From Luminiphilus sp. (lineage in GTDB: Bacteria > Pseudomonadota > Gammaproteobacteria > Pseudomonadales > Halieaceae), in assembly GCA_022425845.1 (NCBI GenBank), contig JAKMEU010000032.1:1-14978 (forward strand): a DNA stretch of 14,978 nt, read 5' to 3'. Every line of letters begins with the position of its first letter. Positions within the stretch are counted from its first letter, which is position 1. Under the pieces are notes generated by a model. That model had not been told where the DNA came from. It saw nothing but the letters and a program-made list of their open reading frames with translations, and did not search any database. Shown here one piece after another: positions 1-6,349 of this stretch. Position numbers and translations under genes: made by a program.

Positions 1-121
1 GGCATTGGCCTCCCCTTTTTTTTGCTGGAGTGCGCGCTTTCGGAAAAACCTCTCAACGCATGTTGCCTATCCGCGAATGGAGGTTCCAGCTCGGACCATG
101 AACCCATCGCCAGGATAAGCT
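1..121. other. Upstream flank of the tetR-type gene, no gene seen
   Basis: I see no convincing coding region here. There is a run of eight T at 16-23, preceded by TCCCC. It could be the tail of a terminator whose stem lies before the window, but no stem is visible inside it. An ATG at 98 is in frame with the regulator but meets a TAA at 116-118, so it cannot be the regulator's start. Confidence 0.4.
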
Positions 122-889
122 GTGCACCATGACCTGGTGTACGATAACGGCGTGAAAACCCCCGAACATATTCTGGATACGGCCCGGCAGCTGTTTAACG
201 AGCAGGGTGAGGCGAGGGTCGCCGCTTCCGACGTCGCCCTGGAACTGGGCATCAGTCCCGGTAACCTCTACTATCATTTCAAGGGCAAGGAGAGCATCCA
301 TCTCGCCCTCTTCGCCGAATTTCAGCGAGACATGATTGTGCTCATGGGGCCCGTGGTGCAACCACCAGGCCTCTTCACTGACGACCGGCATACGGCTGAT
401 ATCGAGACCAGCTGGCTGTTCCTGACCGTCTTGCTGGAAAAAATGCTCCATTACCGCTATGTCTACGACGGCGCGAGGGGTCTTGCCACGCAGTTTCCCG
501 ACATACAGCGTGGTTTGCGCCGATTACTGCGGATGAAATACAAGGTATGCCAGCATCTGGCTGCCCAGCTGGTCCCGGGAGCAGAGGGCCAGCCTCACCC
601 GAGGCTGGGCAACCTGACTGAGGCCATGACGCTGTGCCTTGCCTGCTGGCTGACCTACGATCCAATTCTCCACCCTGAAGATCAGGAGGGATTGCTGGTT
701 CACCGGGGCGTGCTCCAGATACTCGCTCACTGTGCACCCTATCTGGGGGCCGCTCAGCGTGATTTTTTCACCGATTGTGAAGCGCTATACCAACAAATGA
801 TCGACGAGAGTGCCGCTTCACTGGACTCAACGGGTCCGGATACGTTAAAAAACACCTCCGCTAATTCCGACACTGGAGAGAACAGATGA
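122..889 (+). CDS. TetR/AcrR family transcriptional regulator
   Basis: A 255-residue DNA-binding repressor-type protein, expected to act as a dimer in the cytoplasm. The N-terminal helix-turn-helix spans about residues 16-62 and has the family pattern: ILDTARQLF, then ELGISPGNLYYHFKGKE as recognition helix and following turn. The C-terminal part (about 90-225) is the ligand/dimer region and fits the TetR subgroup with a YRYVYDGARGL segment near residue 111. The GTG start at 122 has an AGGA at 112-115, six bases away, and an in-frame TAA just upstream rules out a longer product. Its TGA (887-889) overlaps the ATG of the peroxiredoxin gene, so the two are co-transcribed and probably translationally coupled. 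Five cysteines (143, 172, 175, 204, 219), including a CLAC pair at 172-175, are many for this family. The natural ligand and target are not known; control of its own operon is an inference. Confidence 0.9.
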   Translation: MHHDLVYDNGVKTPEHILDTARQLFNEQGEARVAASDVALELGISPGNLYYHFKGKESIHLALFAEFQRDMIVLMGPVVQPPGLFTDDRHTADIETSWLFLTVLLEKMLHYRYVYDGARGLATQFPDIQRGLRRLLRMKYKVCQHLAAQLVPGAEGQPHPRLGNLTEAMTLCLACWLTYDPILHPEDQEGLLVHRGVLQILAHCAPYLGAAQRDFFTDCEALYQQMIDESAASLDSTGPDTLKNTSANSDTGENR

Positions 890-1365
890 CAATTGCAATC
901 GGCGACAGCATTCCTGATACCAACCTGATGGTCATGGGAGCCAACGGACCAGAGGGGGTTTCTACCGCTGAGCTGTTCGGCGGTAAAAAAGTCCTGATGT
1001 TTGCAGTACCCGGGGCGTTCACTCCGGGCTGCTCAATGACCCACCTGCCCGGATACGTCGCCAATGCGGACAAGATCAAGGCCTCGGGCGTTGACACCAT
1101 CGTCTGCCTTTCGGTGAATGATGCCTTCGTAATGGGTGCCTGGGGACAGGCGCAGAATGCTGAGGAAATCGTCATGCTGGCCGACGGCAATGGCGAACTG
1201 ACCGACAAGCTGGGGCTGCAGCTTGATGGCAGCGGATTCGGACTCGGGACCCGCTCACAGCGTTACGCCATGATTGTTGATAATGGCACGGTCTCCCACC
1301 TCAATGTTGAGGAAGGACCGGGTATTGACGTCAGCTCCGCCGAATCCATGATGGCATTGCTCTGA
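886..1365 (+). CDS. Prx5-type peroxiredoxin (AhpC/TSA superfamily, redoxin)
   Basis: A 159-residue cytoplasmic thiol peroxidase that reduces hydrogen peroxide and organic hydroperoxides using thiols such as glutathione or thioredoxin. The peroxidatic cysteine is C49 in the motif PGAFTPGCSMTHLPGY, with the PxxxTPxC core typical of the Prx5/Ahp1 group. A second cysteine, C74 in VCLSVNDAF, sits where many Prx5 members carry a conserved one. The conserved arginine is in GTRSQRYAM (R123/R126). The length matches bacterial single-domain Prx5, and no glutaredoxin domain is fused. The start at 886 overlaps the regulator's stop by four bases (ATGA) and is preceded by GGAGAG at 875-880. The regulator upstream suggests control by an oxidant or metabolite signal (inference). 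gshA and trxA, which could supply the reductant, lie elsewhere in the window but not in this operon. Confidence 0.93.
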   Translation: MTIAIGDSIPDTNLMVMGANGPEGVSTAELFGGKKVLMFAVPGAFTPGCSMTHLPGYVANADKIKASGVDTIVCLSVNDAFVMGAWGQAQNAEEIVMLADGNGELTDKLGLQLDGSGFGLGTRSQRYAMIVDNGTVSHLNVEEGPGIDVSSAESMMALL

Positions 1366-1390
1366 GGTAAGCTTCCCAAGCGCAACCACA

Positions 1391-1419
1391 AGCCCGTCGA
1401 CGAGAGATCGCTACGGGCT
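1391..1419. terminator. Possible hairpin between convergent genes
   Basis: Arms AGCCCGT (1391-1397) and ACGGGCT (1413-1419) are perfectly complementary over seven bases with a 15-base loop. The hairpin lies between the ends of the convergent peroxiredoxin and symporter genes and overlaps the symporter stop codon (1411-1413). There is no T run on either strand, so it is not a classical intrinsic terminator. It may only protect 3' ends or be chance. Confidence 0.3.
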
Positions 1420-2802
1420 ATCTCCCACTGGTACCAAAGCCAGAACCAGCGTTGCGATAATCAGGGCACCCATTAAATTGAGCACCAGCCCCTCCCGGAA
1501 CATGGTACCGATCGCAATACGATCGGTACCGTAAATCACGGCATTGGGGGCCGTTGCCACCGGCAGCATAAAGGCACAGCTCGCGCTCATGGCGGCGGGC
1601 ACCATCAGGAGTGCCGGGTCTATTCCTGCGGCGGTAGCCGCCGCGGCAAGGATTGGCATGAGCAAGGCGGTGGTTGCCGTGTTGGATGTGGCCTCGGTCA
1701 TAAAGGTAACGGCGAGGCAGACCAGCAACAACATCAGGAACGTCGGCAGTGTCGCGAGCACTGTGAGCGCATCACCCGCCAGCGCTGACAGGCCCGAGGA
1801 CATGAAGGCGCTTGCCAGGCAAATGCCCCCGGCGAAGAGCAGCAAAACACCCCAGGGAATGGCCACCGCCTCCTGCCAGGTAATCAGTGGATCGCCCTTT
1901 TTATCCCGGACAATAAAGAGCGCGATCACGGCAAGAAACGCCACAGAGGCGTCATTGGCACTGGGGACGCCAAGCAGCGCCCGCCAGCCGCCAAAGGGCT
2001 CCGAACGCGTCATCCACGCCAGCGCTGTCAGACCAAAAATAAGCAGCACTCGTTTTTCAGCGCTGCGCCACGGACCCACTTCGGGAAGGCACACATTGAG
2101 CGTACGGGGTAAGCCTCGTGTCAACCAGAGCGCTGCCACGGCGATGAGGACAATCACCACAGGAAGGCCCCAGGTCATCCACTGCACAAAACCCAAGGCC
2201 CGCCCAGTCGTGTCAGCATAGACCTGCATAAAAATGAGATTGGGCGGCGTACCGATGGGCGTACCCAGGCCACCGATTGAGCAGGACCAGGCAAGACCCA
2301 ATAACAATGGGGGTGCCAGACGCAGCTTGTCTTCAGCGCTGTCCAGCACGGCCAGTGCCACGGGCAGCAGCATCAAAACGGTGGCCGTATTGGAAATCCA
2401 CATGCTCAAAAGCGCTGCGGCCACCATAAAGCCGAGAACAAGCCGGCGGGGGCTGTCGCTGCCAACCAACCTGACAACCCCCAGTGCAACTCGACGATGC
2501 GCACCCGTGGACTCCATGCCCCGGGACAGCAGGAATCCACCCAACAACAGCAGAATCAGGGGTGAACCATAGGCAGCCCCCGTTTCTGCCGGTGTCAGGA
2601 CGCCAAAAAGGGGTAGTAAGGCCAACGGTAATAACGAAGTCACAGGGATCGGGATGGGTTCGAAGATCCACCAGAGGATGCAGAGTGTCGCCGTGCCCGC
2701 CGTCACCACCATATCGTCGGACAGCCCGTTGGCCGATGCGACGAGCACAACCAGCAGGGCAAGCAACAACCCGGGCACCACAGAAATTCTTGGATTCAAC
2801 AC
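1411..2802 (-). CDS. DASS/SLC13 family sodium:dicarboxylate (anion) symporter
   Basis: A 463-residue inner-membrane transporter of the divalent anion:Na+ symporter family, related to VcINDY, which takes up C4-dicarboxylates or similar anions with sodium. Hydrophobic segments run through the whole length. Both SNT motifs that build the substrate and sodium sites are present (SNTAT at 137-141 and SNTAT at 373-377), each followed by a helix ending in P. The paired loops GTPPN (184-188) and ATAPNAV (416-422) are also there, and SASCAFMLPVATAPNAV (406-422) agrees with the family signature. The length is normal for bacterial members. The start is GTG at 2802 with TTG directly behind it, and the ribosome-binding signal is weak (GAAAG), so the first codon is uncertain. 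The gene stands alone, divergent from moaA. The exact substrate cannot be read from sequence; sulfate or citrate remain possible. Confidence 0.92.
   Translation of the reverse strand: MLNPRISVVPGLLLALLVVLVASANGLSDDMVVTAGTATLCILWWIFEPIPIPVTSLLPLALLPLFGVLTPAETGAAYGSPLILLLLGGFLLSRGMESTGAHRRVALGVVRLVGSDSPRRLVLGFMVAAALLSMWISNTATVLMLLPVALAVLDSAEDKLRLAPPLLLGLAWSCSIGGLGTPIGTPPNLIFMQVYADTTGRALGFVQWMTWGLPVVIVLIAVAALWLTRGLPRTLNVCLPEVGPWRSAEKRVLLIFGLTALAWMTRSEPFGGWRALLGVPSANDASVAFLAVIALFIVRDKKGDPLITWQEAVAIPWGVLLLFAGGICLASAFMSSGLSALAGDALTVLATLPTFLMLLLVCLAVTFMTEATSNTATTALLMPILAAAATAAGIDPALLMVPAAMSASCAFMLPVATAPNAVIYGTDRIAIGTMFREGLVLNLMGALIIATLVLALVPVGDSP
1504..1530. repeat. Perfect 11-bp inverted repeat inside the symporter gene
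   Basis: GGTACCGATCG (1504-1514) and CGATCGGTACC (1520-1530) are exact reverse complements around a five-base loop, caata. A T.G and an A-T pair can lengthen the stem to 13. It lies in codons for GTDRIAIGT, about 93 bases before the symporter stop. Each arm also contains the self-complementary hexamers GGTACC and CGATCG. Function unknown. Confidence 0.8.
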
Positions 2803-2819
2803 TCGTTATACTTTCAGTC

Positions 2820-2872
2820 GATTCAGCAGTAACCGATACTGAATAAGACACGAGAAAGTGTAAACTCCCGCG
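2820..2872 (+). promoter_or_regulatory. Divergent promoter/operator region of the symporter gene and moaA
   Basis: A short shared control region of about 70 bases lies between the two start codons. Two overlapping inverted repeats are visible: ATTCAG (2821-2826) with CTGAAT (2839-2844), and CAGTA (2827-2831) with TACTG (2837-2841). A -10-like TAAACT (2861-2866), preceded by TG, sits six bases before the moaA ATG, with no good -35 and no ribosome-binding site. The moaA transcript may therefore be leaderless. The promoter call is by eye and tentative. Confidence 0.3.
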
Positions 2873-3877
2873 ATGCATGAAATAGCCAGCACAAATTTGG
2901 TCGACCGCTTCAATCGGCGTATCGATTATGTGCGCCTGTCCGTTACTGACCGGTGCGATTTTCGCTGTACCTATTGCATGGCAGAGGACATGACCTTTCT
3001 ACCGCGTCGCCAGGTTCTCACCCTGGAGGAACTGGCACGTATAGCCCGGGTGTTTGTAGGACTGGGTGTTGCCAAGCTGCGGGTGACGGGTGGCGAACCT
3101 CTGGTACGGCGCGACGTCACGGCGCTGTTCCAACAATTGGGTCAGCTGGAGGGGCTCCGGGAACTGGCAGTGACCACGAACGGCAGCCAGCTCACCCAAT
3201 ATGCGCCGGCCCTTCGCGCCGCCGGCGTCACTTCGCTCAATATCAGCCTCGATACGCTGGATTCACAGCGCTTCCGAGCGCTGACACGGGTCGGCAAGCT
3301 CGATCAGGTCCTGGCAGGCATTGAGGCTGCCAGAGCTCAGGAATTCTCCAGAATCCGGTTGAACGCCGTCATACTGAGGGGCAGCAACGAACAGGACATA
3401 CTGCCTCTACTCGATTATGCCGTGAGCCGGGGTCTCGACATTGCCTTTATCGAAGAGATGCCGCTTGGCCAGGTCAACCTTGCGGGCAAGCCATTGGAGT
3501 TTGTAGCCAGCGACAGTATTTTGCAGACCATTTCAGAGCACCATGACCTGCAAATGGAATCCGCGCCCGAACACGGAGGTCCCGCTCGCTACTGGCGTGT
3601 CGACAACGGGCCGTCCCGGTTAGGGCTTATTTCGCCCCACAGCAACAATTTCTGCGCCAGCTGCAACCGACTGCGCGTCACCGCGGAGGGACAATTGCTG
3701 CTCTGTCTTGGCAATGAACACGCTATCAGCCTGCGTGACCTACTGCGGGATGGGGCATCCGACGAAGAATTGGGTGGCGCCATCCGCAAAGCACTCAACG
3801 ACAAGCCCGAACAGCACGTATTCGCCCAACCCGACCAACCCCAGATTATGCGTTTTATGAACGCTTCTGGCGGCTGA
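2873..3877 (+). CDS. moaA: GTP 3',8-cyclase MoaA (molybdenum cofactor biosynthesis)
   Basis: A 334-residue cytoplasmic radical SAM enzyme that converts GTP to 3',8-cyclo-dihydro-GTP, the first step of molybdopterin synthesis with MoaC. The N-terminal radical SAM cluster motif is CDFRCTYC (C28, C32, C35), followed by the SAM-binding VTGGEPL (71-77). The C-terminal second 4Fe-4S cluster is formed by C261, C264 and C278 in FCASCNRLRVT...LLLCLG. The chain ends in Gly-Gly, the conserved MoaA tail. Length is standard. The ATG at 2873 has no visible Shine-Dalgarno sequence; a leaderless start is possible. It is followed after 18 bases by moxR and then the VWA gene. No moaC, moaD, moaE or moeA is in the window, so the rest of the pathway must be elsewhere. 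Confidence 0.97.
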   Translation: MHEIASTNLVDRFNRRIDYVRLSVTDRCDFRCTYCMAEDMTFLPRRQVLTLEELARIARVFVGLGVAKLRVTGGEPLVRRDVTALFQQLGQLEGLRELAVTTNGSQLTQYAPALRAAGVTSLNISLDTLDSQRFRALTRVGKLDQVLAGIEAARAQEFSRIRLNAVILRGSNEQDILPLLDYAVSRGLDIAFIEEMPLGQVNLAGKPLEFVASDSILQTISEHHDLQMESAPEHGGPARYWRVDNGPSRLGLISPHSNNFCASCNRLRVTAEGQLLLCLGNEHAISLRDLLRDGASDEELGGAIRKALNDKPEQHVFAQPDQPQIMRFMNASGG

Positions 3878-3895
3878 CAGACACAGGATATTATC

Positions 3896-4837
3896 TTGGA
3901 CAAACCTCTCTATCCCGAGCTTGGCGACGCAACAGCCATCTCAGAGGCCTTTGGCAATGCGGGCTACATTTGTACCCCCCGTATTGCCACCGTGGTCTAT
4001 CTGGCAGCCGCACTTAATAAGCCCATTCTGGTTGAAGGCCCACCCGGCGTCGGTAAAACCGAATTGGCAAAAACCTGTGCCGAAGTGATCGCAAAGCCAC
4101 TGGTGCGCTTACAGTGTTATGAAGGATTGGATGAAGCGAAAGCCCTGTACGAGTGGAAGTACGGAAAGCAGCTCCTCTACACCCAAATTCTCAAAGAGCA
4201 GCTTGGCGATATTCTCGACGGCGCCCAGGGGTTGAAACAATCGATACAGCGCCTGCACAGCACCGGCGATGTGTTCTACGCAAAGGAGTTCCTGGAACCC
4301 CGACCCCTGTTGCGCGCTATGGAAGAAGATGAGGGCGCGGTACTGTTGATCGATGAAATTGACAAAGCGGATTTTGAATTTGAATCGCTGCTGCTTGAAG
4401 TGCTGTCGGATTACCAGGTATCAATACCCGAGATTGGAACCGTCCAGGCGCGCTCCAAACCCATGGTCTTCCTCACCAGCAACGATACCCGTGATCTCTC
4501 GGACGCTCTGAAACGGCGCTGCCTGCATCTCCATATTCCGTTTCCATCCATTGAACTCGAGGGACGTATCGTCACCGCTCGAGTACCCGAACTGCAGGAA
4601 CGGCTGGGCGATCAGCTCGTGAGGTTTGTCCATGCCGTGCGAGAGTTGGACCTCAAGAAAGCGCCTGCAATTTCGGAGACCATCGACTGGGCCCGCAGCC
4701 TCGTCCTGCTCCATGCCAATCAGCTCGACGCCCACCTCGTGCACGACACCCTGAATGTCCTGCTTAAATACGAAGAAGACATCATTGAGGCAGAGGATCA
4801 AATGGGCAAACTGCTGAAGCTTGCGGATGTAATATGA
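3896..4837 (+). CDS. MoxR family AAA+ ATPase (CoxD-like)
   Basis: A 313-residue AAA+ ATPase of the MoxR branch. These act as chaperone-like remodelers that insert cofactors or activate partner enzymes, usually with a VWA-domain partner. Walker A is GPPGVGKT (48-55), Walker B VLLIDEID (149-156), and sensor 1 is TSND (194-197), followed by the arginine pair R207/R208 in ALKRRC. A C-terminal helical lid fills 250-313. No ATG is available near the N-terminus. The TTG at 3896 with AGGA at 3885-3888, seven bases away, is the best start. The last bases overlap the VWA gene start (ATGA at 4834-4837), so the pair is translationally coupled. The layout, MoxR followed by a CoxE-like VWA protein, resembles coxD-coxE, which are needed to mature the Mo-Cu site of CO dehydrogenase. 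The client here is unknown. Confidence 0.92.
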   Translation: MDKPLYPELGDATAISEAFGNAGYICTPRIATVVYLAAALNKPILVEGPPGVGKTELAKTCAEVIAKPLVRLQCYEGLDEAKALYEWKYGKQLLYTQILKEQLGDILDGAQGLKQSIQRLHSTGDVFYAKEFLEPRPLLRAMEEDEGAVLLIDEIDKADFEFESLLLEVLSDYQVSIPEIGTVQARSKPMVFLTSNDTRDLSDALKRRCLHLHIPFPSIELEGRIVTARVPELQERLGDQLVRFVHAVRELDLKKAPAISETIDWARSLVLLHANQLDAHLVHDTLNVLLKYEEDIIEAEDQMGKLLKLADVI

Positions 4838-6288
4838 CGCCATCCGCGGGCAGCAGCCAGCTGCTGGCTTTCATCAAGTTTTTAAGGGGTAGAGATATCC
4901 CGGTCTCCCCTGCCGATACCCTGGACGCCGTTCAGGCGGCCAGCCTACTGGGCTATGAGGATCGTACGACCCTCAGGGACGGGCTTGCAGCGGTGCTGGC
5001 AAAAAGCAGCATTGAAGAGCTCACTTATCGGGAAGCCTTCGATATTTTCTTTGCGCCACCCGACAACACTAACGATCCCCACCCACGCGGGGAAGAACCG
5101 CAGCCCTCGCCTGACGCAGCCGACGGGCCAACGCCGGATGAAGCCAATGACGACAGCAGGCCCGCGGAACAAAGCCTTGATGACATGTTGAGTGCGGCCG
5201 CGTCACCGCTGGATCCTGCCCTCACGGATCTGAAGAACTCATCACTGCTACAGGCGCTGCAAAATGGCGATGAAAGCGCCCTGGCTATGGCCATTGAGTC
5301 CGCTGCCAGTGAAGCCCGGGTGGATGAGATACGGATGTTCACCCAGCGCGGGCAGTTCACACGCCGCTTATTGGACGCGCTGGGAGAGGCCGCACTGCGT
5401 GACGCGGCCATCGCCCTTGAGAAAACGCAGCCCCGCGCCTTTGATGAAATACAGGCCATGCGGGAGAATTTGCGACAGCGCGCTCGCGACCGGGTTGAAA
5501 GGGCCTACCTGGTCCATGCCTCAGGGGACACCGAAGATTTTCTGGACGGCGCTCTGGCCGAGGTTCGGCTGGCCAACATCAGCCCGCACCAGATGGCCCG
5601 TATGCGCAAATTGATCGACCGAATGGCGCGCAAGCTCGCCAGTCGACACGGCCGCAGAAAGCGACGTACCCGCCGCGGCCAACTCAACGTCCCCGCTACG
5701 CTGCGGGCCTCCATCGCAACCGATGGCGTGCCCTTTACCACCCGGTGGCGCCAGATCAAGAAAAAGAAACCGCAGGTGATGGCCATCTGCGATGTCAGTG
5801 GTTCGGTGGCTGCCTATGCCAAATTCCTGCTGATGTTTCTCTACGCCGTGCAGGATGTGCTACCTCGAACCCGCAGCTTCGCCTTCTCCAGTGCCCTGGG
5901 TGAGGTGACCGAATGGTTTGACAGCTACCCCGTTGAGGAGGCCATTACACGCGTAAACCGGGCCTATGGCGGTGCGACGGATTACGCAAGGGCACTGGAG
6001 GATTTCAGTAGCCTGGCGTTGCAGGACATCAATAAAGCGACCACCGTCATTATTTTGGGTGACGCACGCAACAATAATTCTGACCCGCGACTTGACCTGC
6101 TGGCTGAGATCAAGGCGCGATCCAAGCGCCTAATCTGGCTCAATCCTGAGCCAAGAGTCGCCTGGGGCACTGGAGATTCGGCAATGTTGCCAGTAATTCA
6201 GCACTGTCACATTGCCACAGAGTGTAATAACCTCAAGCAGTTAGAGCGGATTGTGGATAAGTTGCTATCAGATTCGCGGGGAAATTAA
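4834..6288 (+). CDS. VWA domain-containing CoxE-like protein
   Basis: A 484-residue partner of the upstream MoxR ATPase. Residues 1-75 form a helical N-terminal domain (LLAFIKFLRGRDIPVSPADTLDA). Residues 75-118 are a proline- and acid-rich linker. A helical middle part (about 125-265) leads into a strongly basic stretch (268-283, RHGRRKRRTRR), which is usual in CoxE-like proteins just before the VWA fold. The VWA domain has the metal-binding DxSxS motif in CDVSGSV (D320, S322, S324), the threonine in GATDYA (T382) and the third loop ILGDARNNN (D410). All metal-coordinating positions are present, so the domain should bind magnesium. No signal peptide or membrane segment is seen, so it should work in the cytoplasm. 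It starts inside the moxR stop (ATGA). The biochemical role is inferred from CoxE. Confidence 0.9.
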   Translation: MTPSAGSSQLLAFIKFLRGRDIPVSPADTLDAVQAASLLGYEDRTTLRDGLAAVLAKSSIEELTYREAFDIFFAPPDNTNDPHPRGEEPQPSPDAADGPTPDEANDDSRPAEQSLDDMLSAAASPLDPALTDLKNSSLLQALQNGDESALAMAIESAASEARVDEIRMFTQRGQFTRRLLDALGEAALRDAAIALEKTQPRAFDEIQAMRENLRQRARDRVERAYLVHASGDTEDFLDGALAEVRLANISPHQMARMRKLIDRMARKLASRHGRRKRRTRRGQLNVPATLRASIATDGVPFTTRWRQIKKKKPQVMAICDVSGSVAAYAKFLLMFLYAVQDVLPRTRSFAFSSALGEVTEWFDSYPVEEAITRVNRAYGGATDYARALEDFSSLALQDINKATTVIILGDARNNNSDPRLDLLAEIKARSKRLIWLNPEPRVAWGTGDSAMLPVIQHCHIATECNNLKQLERIVDKLLSDSRGN

Positions 6289-6349
6289 CCTTCCCGGCGT
6301 GAAACCGCTAGCACCCTAAACCTACAAAAAGGATGTTGCAGGTCGCTTG

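Noticed and set aside
1628..1644. Perfect 7-bp hairpin GCGGCGG-TAG-CCGCCGC in the symporter gene
   Set aside because: It falls in a run of alanine codons, where GC-rich complementarity arises easily.
1544..2221. 225-codon plus-strand open frame
   Set aside because: It lies antisense to the DASS symporter, whose motifs are clear; composition is that of a shadow frame in GC-rich DNA.
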